The notes beneath the pieces were generated by a model, which saw nothing but the letters and a program-made list of their open reading frames with translations, was not told where the DNA came from and searched no databases. This document shows positions 19,588 through 28,988 of a stretch of DNA of 46,512 nucleotides, piece by piece. Origin of the DNA: Bryobacteraceae bacterium (lineage in GTDB: Bacteria > Acidobacteriota > Terriglobia > Bryobacterales > Bryobacteraceae). Each line of letters opens with the position of its first letter. The first letter of the stretch is position 1. The position numbers were made by a program, and so were the translations under genes. The DNA lies in the NCBI GenBank assembly GCA_013388415.1, contig JACADU010000207.1:1-46512 (forward strand), in the 5' to 3' direction.

Positions 19588-20356
19588 TGTGCGCCTCCGG
19601 CCGGCACATTAAATACTCCGCCACCGCTCTGGCGTTGTACTCCTGCCAGGAACGCCGTTCCCCCTCCTGGAACAGCCGCCGGATCGCCCTGTGCTGCTCG
19701 TAGATCGATTTCTCGGCGTCGACTGTGGAGAACCTGAAGATCAGAGCCAAAGCCGCGTACTCCTGAATGACGCGCCCCATGAACTGCTCATAGCTGGCGG
19801 CGGGATCGCTGATCCCGGTGACGTCCTGTCCAGCTTCGTAGTAGGACGGAACTCCCCCGGCAAGAACCCTCTTGGCCGATGTGCCTGGAGTGACGGCGAA
19901 ATGGAAGACAACGTCGGGCCAGAGGATCGGACCATACAACCGGAGAACCCAATGAAAGTCGAGACCTCGGGCGGCGTCGCGCGCCAGACCCGTGAACAGA
20001 TAGCGATCGGCGATGACCGTCTTGCCCTTGCAGAGCGCCGGCAGGATCTCGGTCTCCAGCCGGTGACGGTAATCCGCCGCATGGAACAGGCAATACTCCA
20101 GCGGGCTCAAAACGCGGATGCTCTTGCGCGTTCGTGTCAGGGGCTTGACCAGCTCCGACGAATTCCATTTGGTCGTCACGGCATCGTGGCCCTCGCCCTT
20201 GAGCCATGTTCGGAACAGCTTTCTTTGCGTCGTCTTCCCGGCGCCGTCGGGCCCTTCGAATGCGATCAGCAGCCCTCGCCTCTGCTCTAATTCGGCGATG
20301 ATCTTCTTCAACTCACCAGGGGTGAGATGCGCCGGACGTGCGGGTTTCGAAGACAA
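19580..20356 (-). CDS. thymidylate-kinase-like P-loop kinase
   Basis: LLIAFEGPDGAGKTTQRKLF Walker A and TVIADRYLFTG; TTG start; overlaps the downstream paralog by 8 nt. Confidence 0.82.
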   Translation of the reverse strand: MSSKPARPAHLTPGELKKIIAELEQRRGLLIAFEGPDGAGKTTQRKLFRTWLKGEGHDAVTTKWNSSELVKPLTRTRKSIRVLSPLEYCLFHAADYRHRLETEILPALCKGKTVIADRYLFTGLARDAARGLDFHWVLRLYGPILWPDVVFHFAVTPGTSAKRVLAGGVPSYYEAGQDVTGISDPAASYEQFMGRVIQEYAALALIFRFSTVDAEKSIYEQHRAIRRLFQEGERRSWQEYNARAVAEYLMCRPEAHND

Positions 20357-20430
20357 TCGGAATCCTCCTCTTGTTGATCAATGAGCCGCGGCCACAGCGT
20401 CTGACGGACCGGTCCCCCGTGTCAAGGGCG

Positions 20431-21288
20431 CTACTCCGGCTTCAGGTCCTTCCGCGCCTTGACGGCTTCGACCATCTCGCGCCAGTACGGGCGCAGAAAC
20501 GGCGGATGCTCCATGCTGTCGAGAATGTACGAGCGGTCGGCGCGCGCCAGGTCGAGAACGGCCGTGATCATCTCCTCCTGGTAGTATCCCGCTTCGGCGA
20601 GCGGGATTCCGTTTGGCTCGCGAATGAAGGACGCCCCGCTCGACGTCTGAAGCCCATCCGGCGACTGGCCCACCGTGTTCGCCACGCAGTGGAAGATCTT
20701 CGAGTTCGGGCCAACCGGCTGCTGCGCCCTGCCCGAGGTGCGCTTCCACGCCACCGCTTCAATCTCATCCGAGCTGCACGAGGGGTGGAACAGGACTTGA
20801 GCGCCCGCCATCGCCGGAATCCTGTACAGTTCCGGGTGCCGGCCATCGCGGCAGATGACCAGCGTGCAGAGGATGCCGTCGATCTCGAACAGCGCCAGCT
20901 TGTCTCCCCCGCGGCAGTACTTCTTCTCGTCGCGCCCAGCCATCTGCACTTTGGCGTATTCGTAGGTGACTTCCCCGGCAGGCGAGATGACGTGAGCGAC
21001 ATTGATGAAGCGGTCGCGCGTCTTGCGGATCGTTCCGGCAATGACCCAGATGTCGTGATCGCGCGCGGCTTCGCGGACACTGTCCAGCGCCGCGTCGACC
21101 TGTTCCGGCGGCAGAGTAATCAGGTACGGGAAGTAATAACTCGTCAAGCCGGCTTCGGGGAACAGCACGACCCGGCTGCCCTCCCTGGCTGCTCTGGCGA
21201 TGTAGCGGAGCGTGGAGGCGACGTTGCGTTCGATGTCCGTGGCCCAGTGCAGTTGGACGCAGGAAACCTGCAATGTGGATGGCGGCAT
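20431..21288 (-). CDS. carbon-nitrogen (nitrilase-family) hydrolase
   Basis: Glu-Lys-Cys triad context: VVLFPEAGLTSYYF, YAKVQMAGRDEKKY, TLVICRDGRHPELYR. Confidence 0.87.
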   Translation of the reverse strand: MPPSTLQVSCVQLHWATDIERNVASTLRYIARAAREGSRVVLFPEAGLTSYYFPYLITLPPEQVDAALDSVREAARDHDIWVIAGTIRKTRDRFINVAHVISPAGEVTYEYAKVQMAGRDEKKYCRGGDKLALFEIDGILCTLVICRDGRHPELYRIPAMAGAQVLFHPSCSSDEIEAVAWKRTSGRAQQPVGPNSKIFHCVANTVGQSPDGLQTSSGASFIREPNGIPLAEAGYYQEEMITAVLDLARADRSYILDSMEHPPFLRPYWREMVEAVKARKDLKPE

Positions 21289-21436
21289 AGGATCCGAACC
21301 GCAGCATAGCACCTGCGGTCCGTTGCCGCAGAGTTACCATGGCTGCATGGTTTCAGCCGTCCTGTTGCTGACTGGAACCGGTCAGATGCCCCCCGCCGGA
21401 ACGCCCATGCAGAAGCACTTGCGAGGCCAGTGACAA

Positions 21437-21604
21437 ATGTCCGCTCTTTCACGCCGAGGACTCCTCCGAGCCTTCTGTTCAGGCTCATCGCTCCCCGCGC
21501 AGGCCCAGGAGGGCGCGCCAGACGAAACCGCGCCGGCGCCCCTCTTCCGCGGCCCCATCTTTCCCATGCGTCTGAAGCCCGGCATTGACAATTGGTCAGC
21601 TTGA
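21437..21604 (+). pseudogene. possible remnant of a TAT-exported protein (55 codons)
   Basis: MSALSRRGLLRAFCSGSSLPAQAQEGAPDETAPAPLFRGPIFPMRLKPGIDNWSA*, twin-arginine signal followed by a short tail and a stop; not in the supplied ORF track because of its size. Confidence 0.35.
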
Positions 21605-21628
21605 GCCCTGCTTCCAGACCACGCACAT

Positions 21629-24280
21629 TCACCGTCCCGGGTCCGCGCGGATGGGAATCATCGAAACCGGTCCAAGAAGACCCGAGTCGCGGACGGGCCA
21701 GCCGGAAGCATCGAATGGCTTGTAGTTGATGTTGACCAGATTGATGTCGTAGAAGTTGCGCCACACCACTTTGCGCCTGTCCAGGTCTCGAATCCGGTTC
21801 GCCGCGAGGTTCGTGACTTCAACCTCCAGCCGGTTGCCCGACCGCCTCAGCCCCTCCGCCTTGACCCGGTAGGGAGCCATGAAGACCGTCCCCAGGTCTT
21901 CGCCGTTCAAACGGACGCGGGCGCTCTCGCGAACCTGCCCGAGGTCGATCCAAACCGCCCCAGCCGCCGCGCCGCCGCCGTCGAACGTGATCGAGTAACG
22001 CGCTGTGCCGCCGAAGTTCTCCCACGCGCCGCCTCTCCCTGCCCACGAGCCCAGCTCCGCGGTCTCGAACCCGCCGGGCAGTTCGGGCCCGCCCTCAACC
22101 GCCGTCACCTGCCATGTGCCGGCGACCCCGACCGGACGGCCGGAAGCCTGCCAGTACTGCCACTGCGGTCCGTTGAACTTGCCGCCTGCGCTCGTTTGAA
22201 GGACCACACTCTCCCCCGGCTCGAGGGCGAGCCTCACCTCCGTGCCTCCGTCCTTGCCCCGCCGCAACTGCCCAACGCCGGCGCGGCCCGTCATCGGATC
22301 CATGATGGCGGCCGAACTTGCCCTCACTGCCAGCGGGACCCACGCGTCAAACGCTTTCGCTTCAGCGCCCCGGTTGCTGATGAAGTACCAGTGGCCGTTT
22401 CCACTGTCGCGCCGGATAAACTCCAAGCCCGGCACGTCCGCCAGAGGCTCGCGCTGCGCGCCGGCCGCCGGCAGTGTCGTCTCGAAGCTGCCGGTTCGAA
22501 CGCGCGGCTGCAACAGCCCAAGCAGCGTTTTCAGCCGCGCCCGGCGCTCCTCGAGCCTGTTCAGCCCGGGCACGTCCTTCGGAAGACCGCTCTCGAACAC
22601 CACCGCCGCACCCGCGCCCGCGAGCTCGTTCAGCTTCTCGAGCGTCGCCAGCGGCATCCTCTCGCACGCCGGCGCCGCGATCACCCTGTAGTTGCCCCCC
22701 GGCATCACCACCTGCCCGCCGCGCGCCTGCGCCGCGGCCAACTGCCTGTCCGACACAAAGTCAAAGCGATAGCCGCGCTTCAGGAGCCGCTGTGCGGCAG
22801 ATCCAACCGGCTGCTGCTCCAGCCACTCGCGCCGGTGGACCGTCAAATTGATGTTGCGCCCTTTCGCGTCGTGCCACAGGTCGTAGATCGGCCAATACAG
22901 AAGGACATCGTTCGCCGGCCGGCCTGACTGAAGAACCGATTGTACCCGCGAAACGTAAGCGTTGAGCGCCGGAACATCCCGCCAGAACGGATTGCGCGGG
23001 TTCATCTGCGTCGAAGCGTAGAACAGCCAGCCCGGCCAAGGCGCGTCATCCGGCGAGTAGCAGGTCCCATGATAGACAATGTGATTCACGCCGGCGGTGA
23101 AAAGCTGATCGGCGAGATCCTTCAGGTCCGCGAGCGTCTCGTTGAAATGTTCCTTGAGCCAGGTGCCGGTCTCGCTTGCCACCAGCCTCCGCCCGGCGAC
23201 GTGCGCCGCCGAGGACGCCATCTTCGAAACGATCGTGCTGCGGTCCGCATGGAACATCTCCGTCTCAGGAATGTCCGCCGCGGCGTACAGGTCCAGCAGG
23301 TTGCCGGGCGACCCATGCGCCTGGTTGCGCGTGCGAATCCCCCGCAGCCGGCACCACCCGGTCCATGCCGGGATGAACTCCTCGATCATCAGGTCCGACA
23401 GCGTTTCGCGGTAATCGGACTTCACACGAGCCGCGCGGTCGGCCGTCTCCTCTCCGAACAACGCCGGCAGCTCCAATTGCAACTTGTAACCGCGCCGGCG
23501 CTCGAATTCATCAAACAGCGCCGGCGACCAGTTCGCCTGATACTCGAATGAATCGTGGTACATCGCCCGCGGCTTCGCCGCCGCCGGGCCGCTGAAAGCC
23601 CGCGTGAACCGCTCGAGGTAATGGCGCATGGCCTCGCCGGAGAATGGGTTGAGCATCGGCCCAGCCCCGCCCGGCGCCGCGCGCTTCACCGGCGTGCGGC
23701 ACAAGCTCTGCGAAACCGCGTACACCTGCCATGATCCCTCGCCTGCCGTCCAATCCACGCGCCCATCGGCGCCGATCCTCCCCGTTAGATCCACCTTTTC
23801 CCCGTTGCTCGAAAACGCCGCCAGCGCCTGTGTCGAGCTGCGGTCGAACCGCGCCTCCACGCGGCCACCCGCAGCCACATCGAACCTGTTGACCGCAACC
23901 GCCGCGCAGGCGTCTCGCTCCGTCACGTTCGGACCCCCGAAGCACCAGCCCGACCCCGTCGTCATGTCGACCCCAAGCCCGAGCCGCTCCCCCTCTTTCA
24001 CCGCGTGGCCCAGCATCTCCATCCACTTCGGGCTCAAATACTCGATAAACCGCGGCTCGTAGCCCTTCGCGCCATAGATGGGGATGATGTGGACGCCGCC
24101 CATCCCGGCATCGCGGTACCGCTGCATCTCCCGCGTGAGGTTCTCCTTGTCGACCGCACTGCCCATCCACCACCAGTAGGCCCATGGGCGAGTCTCCATA
24201 TTTTGGGCCGGCCACTCGATCGGCCGCGGCTGCGCAGCCGCAATCGCGAAGCCGCACAGAAAGAGAAGCAACCCTCTCAT
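21629..24280 (-). CDS. GH106-like alpha-L-rhamnosidase
   Basis: Signal peptide MRGLLLFLCGFAIAAAQ, then WPAQNMETRPWAYWWWMGSAVDKENLTREMQRYRDAGMGGVHIIPIYG..., LGVDMTTGSGWCFGGPNV typical of GH106; ATG 24280 overlaps the GH127 stop by ATGA. Confidence 0.85.
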   Translation of the reverse strand: MRGLLLFLCGFAIAAAQPRPIEWPAQNMETRPWAYWWWMGSAVDKENLTREMQRYRDAGMGGVHIIPIYGAKGYEPRFIEYLSPKWMEMLGHAVKEGERLGLGVDMTTGSGWCFGGPNVTERDACAAVAVNRFDVAAGGRVEARFDRSSTQALAAFSSNGEKVDLTGRIGADGRVDWTAGEGSWQVYAVSQSLCRTPVKRAAPGGAGPMLNPFSGEAMRHYLERFTRAFSGPAAAKPRAMYHDSFEYQANWSPALFDEFERRRGYKLQLELPALFGEETADRAARVKSDYRETLSDLMIEEFIPAWTGWCRLRGIRTRNQAHGSPGNLLDLYAAADIPETEMFHADRSTIVSKMASSAAHVAGRRLVASETGTWLKEHFNETLADLKDLADQLFTAGVNHIVYHGTCYSPDDAPWPGWLFYASTQMNPRNPFWRDVPALNAYVSRVQSVLQSGRPANDVLLYWPIYDLWHDAKGRNINLTVHRREWLEQQPVGSAAQRLLKRGYRFDFVSDRQLAAAQARGGQVVMPGGNYRVIAAPACERMPLATLEKLNELAGAGAAVVFESGLPKDVPGLNRLEERRARLKTLLGLLQPRVRTGSFETTLPAAGAQREPLADVPGLEFIRRDSGNGHWYFISNRGAEAKAFDAWVPLAVRASSAAIMDPMTGRAGVGQLRRGKDGGTEVRLALEPGESVVLQTSAGGKFNGPQWQYWQASGRPVGVAGTWQVTAVEGGPELPGGFETAELGSWAGRGGAWENFGGTARYSITFDGGGAAAGAVWIDLGQVRESARVRLNGEDLGTVFMAPYRVKAEGLRRSGNRLEVEVTNLAANRIRDLDRRKVVWRNFYDINLVNINYKPFDASGWPVRDSGLLGPVSMIPIRADPGR

Positions 24281-26067
24281 CGCGCCCTCCGGTGAAGCTC
24301 GTCGTCCACGGCGGCGCTCAGGTCGCGCAGCTTGAAGTAAGTCGCTGTCGCCCCGGGGTCGGGGAACTCCGTCAACGTCACGGTGAGATCGTGCTTCGCG
24401 GCGGTGCCATATCCGGGCCTCCACGCGCCCGCCCGGATCCCCGTGCCGCCCGGACGGACCGCCCCGTCCGAAACCAGTTCCAGCGATCCAGGATCGATCG
24501 TATACCGGCCCAGATCGGCGGCGTCGAGCTTGGCGAGCTCTGGATTCTGAGTTGGGTTGAGAGCATACACAATCGGACCGCGCAGCACCGCCGCGCGCCC
24601 TGCCTGCCGCTGCCGCCCGAGAACCAGCCGCGGGCTCATCGGCAGTTTCAGCTCGACGCGATCCCCCGCTTTCCACTTCCGGTCGATCGTCGCGAACCGG
24701 CCCGGCCGAACCGCGGCGGCTTCTCCGTTCACGCTCAGAGCCGCTCCCGCCGCCCATGCGGGAATTCGGATGTCGAGCGGAAAGGCGGCGGCTTGAGCGG
24801 GATCGACTCTGATCACCACGCTGCCGCTATTCGGAAAGCCGGTCTCCTGCTTCAAGCGAACCTTCTGGCCGGACAACTCGAATTGCGCCTCTGAATCGGA
24901 GAACAGAACCACCGCTGCCCCGTTGCCGCGCCGGTAATACACCATCTCCGGCAGTTCGGAGACGATGCGCCGGTAGTTCGTCGGGCAGCAGTAAGTGTCC
25001 ACCGGGTGATACTCGCGCGGGCCTTCGGTCGGCGAGTAGTACCGGATGCGCCGCCCGTCGGGCGACTGCGCTGCGAACAGCGTATTGAAGACGGTCCTCT
25101 CGATGAGGTCGCCGTATCTCGCATCCCCGCGAAGCCGCAGCAGGCTGTCATAGACGCGAAGCTGATATGCCGTCGCGCAGGTCTCGGCAAGCTGCCCTCG
25201 GCCGTCCTGATCGTCGGTCCAGATCTCCCACTGGCCTGCCCCGCCTGTGACTGCCATGCCCTCGCCGCCCAGAAAGTCCAGCGCCCGGTCCGCTTGAGCC
25301 AGCAGCGCCGGCGCAGGCTTCATGCGGTACATTTCGAGCTGCGCCAGCGAGCGCGCCATGTAGGCGTAGATGTGGCCCTCAATCCCCGCCCGCCGCCCGA
25401 TCACGATCGGCAGGTTCCACGAGCCAAGCGCGCGCGGTCCCTCGACGAACTCCGCGTAGCGTTTGTCCCCCGTCGCGCGCGCGAGCTGCAACATTGTGCG
25501 CTCCAGCCCGGTGACCGCCACGTGAGCCGCTACGCCCGTCCTCTCGCCCCAATCGCCGGGGATCTGATTCCAATGCGACAGCACGTAGTCCGCCGACCTC
25601 ACAGCCGCCGCCAGCGAACCCTTTTCACCAAACAACAAATAATCGTCCGTCAGCCCCGCGATGAGATACCCGGCCTCGTGCACGTCCCATAGCCTGGTCA
25701 TCCGGTTGGCCGGTGAGAAGAAGCCAAGATACCCGTCCGGCTCCTGCGCCGCCACGAGCCGCCTGACCAGCCTCTCCTTGAGTGCGAGCACCTGCGGATC
25801 GCCGGTGTAGGCGCCGAACCGCACTGCCGACATCAGCAACTTGCCAAGCCCGATGTAGCCGCTCTTGGGGTCGCGCGCCGAAAGAGGCGCCAGAAAGTCC
25901 CTTTCGACATCAATGACGAGCAGATTGTTGCGGATGGTGGCGTCGATCCTGCGTCCGATCTCGCCGCCCACCTTGACGCTGCGGATCGCCAACGGCGTCA
26001 GAACATCGGCCGGAAACAGCGGCGCGGCCGCCAGAAAAGAACAGGCCAGGCGGAGGAGCATGGCCAC
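24277..26067 (-). CDS. GH127-like (DUF1680) beta-L-arabinofuranosidase-type protein
   Basis: IDATIRNNLLVIDVERDFLAPL, GQLAETCATAYQLRVYDSLLRL (E-x-C), VDTYCCPTNYRRI (Cys-Cys) match GH127 zinc/nucleophile motifs. Confidence 0.87.
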   Translation of the reverse strand: MAMLLRLACSFLAAAPLFPADVLTPLAIRSVKVGGEIGRRIDATIRNNLLVIDVERDFLAPLSARDPKSGYIGLGKLLMSAVRFGAYTGDPQVLALKERLVRRLVAAQEPDGYLGFFSPANRMTRLWDVHEAGYLIAGLTDDYLLFGEKGSLAAAVRSADYVLSHWNQIPGDWGERTGVAAHVAVTGLERTMLQLARATGDKRYAEFVEGPRALGSWNLPIVIGRRAGIEGHIYAYMARSLAQLEMYRMKPAPALLAQADRALDFLGGEGMAVTGGAGQWEIWTDDQDGRGQLAETCATAYQLRVYDSLLRLRGDARYGDLIERTVFNTLFAAQSPDGRRIRYYSPTEGPREYHPVDTYCCPTNYRRIVSELPEMVYYRRGNGAAVVLFSDSEAQFELSGQKVRLKQETGFPNSGSVVIRVDPAQAAAFPLDIRIPAWAAGAALSVNGEAAAVRPGRFATIDRKWKAGDRVELKLPMSPRLVLGRQRQAGRAAVLRGPIVYALNPTQNPELAKLDAADLGRYTIDPGSLELVSDGAVRPGGTGIRAGAWRPGYGTAAKHDLTVTLTEFPDPGATATYFKLRDLSAAVDDELHRRAR

Positions 26068-26082
26068 AGTATATGCGCCTCA

Positions 26083-27108
26083 TCAGCGCCGCGCGGTTGT
26101 CACCGCGGGAAACGGCCTCGCCTGCGGCGCTTCCATCAACGCCGGGTTCTCCCTTCGCAGCCGGAAAGAGATCTCCTTCTCGGCGCGCGAGCGCGCTTCG
26201 TCGCCCAAACGGAAGAACACCTGCGAAAGCAGCAGGTGAGGCTGCGGGTGGCTCGGGCTCGCCTTCGCACACGCTTCCAGTTCCGAAACCGCCTCCTGGT
26301 AACGCTCCAGCGCCATCAGCGCCTTGGCGAGCGAAACGCACGCCGGCACGTAATCGGGACGGATGCGCAGCGCGGCGCGCAGCCGTTCGGCGGCATCCTC
26401 ATGGCGATCCTCCAGCAGCAGCAGGTCGCCGGAGAAGAACAGCGGCTCTTCATAGGAGGGATCCAGCTTGATCGCCTTCTCAAGCAGCGGCAAAGCCTCC
26501 TCGCGCCGCCCCGCCCGCTGCAAGTGGAATGCGTACTCGAACACCGCCCGCGCCGACTGCGGGAACTTGGCGGCTGCCTGCTCAGCCAGCGTGAACGCCG
26601 CCGGATTCTGCGCATCCTGGCACGCCTTGATCGCGATCAGCCAAGGCTCCGGGGCGTCGCCTTTGATCTTCACCGCCCGTTGCCCCAGCGCGCACGCCTC
26701 GTTAAAGTACCGCCCTGCCGTATATTCCACCGACATCACCTGCATCAGCCGTATGTTGGACGGCTGCAATGCCAGCGCCGCCCGCCACTGAACCAGCGCG
26801 TCCTCTCTCCGCAGCAGCTTCAGCAGCGTCGAGCCCAAAATAAACCGCGTGTTGAAATCCTTGGGATTGGCCTTCGCGGCCCGCGCCAGCAGAGCTTCGG
26901 CCTCCTGAAACCGCTGGCCGTTGAACAGCAGGAACCCGTAATTGAATAGGGAAGGGAAGTGCCCCGGCGCGGCTGCCAGCGCCTGTTTCCACAAAGCTTC
27001 GGCCTCATCGGGACGCCCCGCTTGCGCCGCCGCCAGCGCCCGTGAGGAAAGCCGCTCCGCGTCTTCCGGCGGCGCCAGCAACAGCAGTCCCACCAGCACG
27101 CCCGTCAT
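26083..27108 (-). CDS. tetratricopeptide-repeat protein
   Basis: ATG at 27108; repeated ~34-residue TPR pattern (AGRPDEAEALWKQALAAAPGHFPSLFNYGFLLFNGQRFQEAEALLARAAKANPKDF...). Confidence 0.83.
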   Translation of the reverse strand: MTGVLVGLLLLAPPEDAERLSSRALAAAQAGRPDEAEALWKQALAAAPGHFPSLFNYGFLLFNGQRFQEAEALLARAAKANPKDFNTRFILGSTLLKLLRREDALVQWRAALALQPSNIRLMQVMSVEYTAGRYFNEACALGQRAVKIKGDAPEPWLIAIKACQDAQNPAAFTLAEQAAAKFPQSARAVFEYAFHLQRAGRREEALPLLEKAIKLDPSYEEPLFFSGDLLLLEDRHEDAAERLRAALRIRPDYVPACVSLAKALMALERYQEAVSELEACAKASPSHPQPHLLLSQVFFRLGDEARSRAEKEISFRLRRENPALMEAPQARPFPAVTTARR

Positions 27109-28865
27109 CGCGGCATCGTCAGCGGCGCAGCTTGCCCGCTGCCCTCCCTCAGCAGATAAAGCGACCCCGCCGCAACGCCCGGAAATTCCTCCGTCTCGCC
27201 GCTTGGCCACCGCACGACGATCTTGTCCACCCTTTCCGCGCCCCCGAGCCCGAAGTGCAATCGCAGGTCGTTCAGCGACAGAAACGACGATTGCGACAGA
27301 ACCGGAGCCGACTGCGTCCCCCCGCCGGCATGAATCGTCACCGCCGCCCCGATCGCCGCCTTGTTCGACCGCACCCCCTCCAGCCTCACCTTGACCCATC
27401 TGTTTCCCGCCGCCTGATCGTTGCGGATCAGTGAGGGACCTTCATGCATGTTCATCACGAGGACATCGATGTCCCCGTCGTTGTCGAAATCCCCGAACGC
27501 CGCCCCGCGCGACGACCGCCGCTACGCCGCCGCCGCGCCCGACAGCGCCGAGACATCCTCAAACTTCCCGTTTCCCAAATTCCGGTAGACCAGCCGCGGC
27601 GACTTGTACGCTTCCCTTTGGTCGATCGTCCCCACCTCCGGATAGACGTGCCCCGTGACCTGAAACAGGTCCCTGAACCCGTCGTTGTCCAGATCTTCCA
27701 GCCCCACGCCCCACAGCACGTGGTCCGGGTTCACCGCCAGCCCCGCCTTGATTGAGATATCCGTGAAAATCCCCTTGCCGATATTCCGGTAAAGATTCGG
27801 GTAATCGCCGATAAAATTCGTCTTCGTTATGTCGATCCGCCCGTCGTTGTCGTAGTCCGCCGCCGCCAGGCCCATGCCCGCCTGCTCTGCGCCGTTGTCG
27901 TTGTAGGCGAGCCCCGTCTCCGTGGCCAGGTCCGTAAAGGTCCCATCCTTGTTGTTCCGGAGAAAAATGCTCGGCGTCGAGTCGCAGGCCACATACAGGT
28001 CCGGCCAGCCGTCGGCGTCAAGATCGGCGGTCAGCGCCGTGAACGCATAGAAGTCCCGCGGCGCGCGGATGCCGGAAGGCTCCGACACCTCCTCAAACGT
28101 CAAATCGCCGCGATTACGGTACAGCGTCAGCTTCCCATAGGGCATCCCCCGCGGCCCACAGTACACCGGCTTCCCCTTCCAAAAACAAAAAGGGTGCGAC
28201 CCCGGCAGCGGCGCCCGCGCAATGTCGAAATTCAGATAGGCGGTGACCAGCAGGTCCAAATCCCCGTCCCGGTCGTAGTCAATGAACGTGCAGCCGGTCG
28301 ACCAGTCTCGCCCGTTGCCCGCTGTCCCGCTCGTCTCCCCAATGTCGGTGAACGATCCCTTCCCCGTATTCCTGTAAAGCGAGTTCCGCCCGTAGTAAGT
28401 CAGATACAGGTCCAGGTTGCCGTCGTTGTCGATATCTCCGCCGCACACCCCATTGCCCCAGCCCGAGCGCGCCATGCCTGCCTTCTCCGTGACATCGCCG
28501 AACCTTCCCTTCCCCAGATTCCGGTACAGCCGGTTCGTCGCCGCCCCTGCCGCTGCTCCTCCCAGCCTGCTTCCGTTGATCAGCAGAACGTCGAGCAACC
28601 CGTCATTGTCGTAGTCCAGAAACGCCGTTCCCGACCCGTTTGCCTCAATCACATACTTCTTGCTGACCGGGTTGCCGTATGTGTAGGAAAACTGTAACCC
28701 CGCCGCAATCGCCGTCTCCGTGAACGACACCGGCCACGCCCGGCCCGAAAACTTCCCCTTCGGCATCGCCGCCGCGCTGTTGCTGATCATGCCCTGCGCG
28801 CCTGCCGGCGCCCCGAAGGATAGGCAACTCAGCACAACCGCCAGGAGGCTCTTGGGTGATTCCAC
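27105..28865 (-). pseudogene. FG-GAP/VCBS repeat protein with C-terminal ASPIC/UnbV domain (CRTAC1-like), interrupted by in-frame TAG at 27522-27524
   Basis: ORFs 27522..28865 and 27105..27458 are in the same frame; the joined read is ...KFEDVSALSGAAAA*RRSSRGAAFGDFDNDGDIDVLVMNMHEGPSLIRND...; multiple DxDxDG repeats. Confidence 0.8.
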
Positions 28866-28920
28866 TTCGAGCCATCATAGCCGAATCGCCTCACTCCACT
28901 GAAAAGCGCCGGTCGCCGCG

Positions 28921-28940
28921 AACCTATCGAAAGATAGGTT
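28921..28940. repeat. perfect 8-bp inverted repeat with GAAA loop
   Basis: AACCTATC-GAAA-GATAGGTT in the divergent intergenic region. Confidence 0.75.
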
Positions 28941-28959
28941 ATGGGGTCGTTAAGATCAC

Positions 28960-28988
28960 TTGATTAGTTAACGGTGAAGTAATAGATT
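28960..28988 (+). promoter_or_regulatory. promoter candidate for the second TonB receptor
   Basis: TTGATT, 17 nt spacer, TAGATT; the CGTTAA (28948-28953)/TTAACG (28968-28973) inverted repeat flanks the -35. Confidence 0.4.

Noticed and set aside
19580-20356. PPK2-type polyphosphate kinase
   Set aside because: The P-loop FEGPDGAGKTTQ and ADRYLFTG motifs fit thymidylate kinase-like proteins better than PPK2.
21212-21433. 73 aa plus-strand ORF
   Set aside because: Mostly antisense to the nitrilase N-terminus; composition unconvincing.
24281-24757. N-terminal 159 aa extension of the GH106 ORF
   Set aside because: Overlaps the GH127 coding region in another frame; the ATG at 24280 is followed by a signal peptide and forms an ATGA junction.
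27459-27524. Frameshift between the FG-GAP and UnbV ORFs
   Set aside because: The two ORFs are 63 nt apart in the same frame; the interruption is a single in-frame TAG, not an indel.
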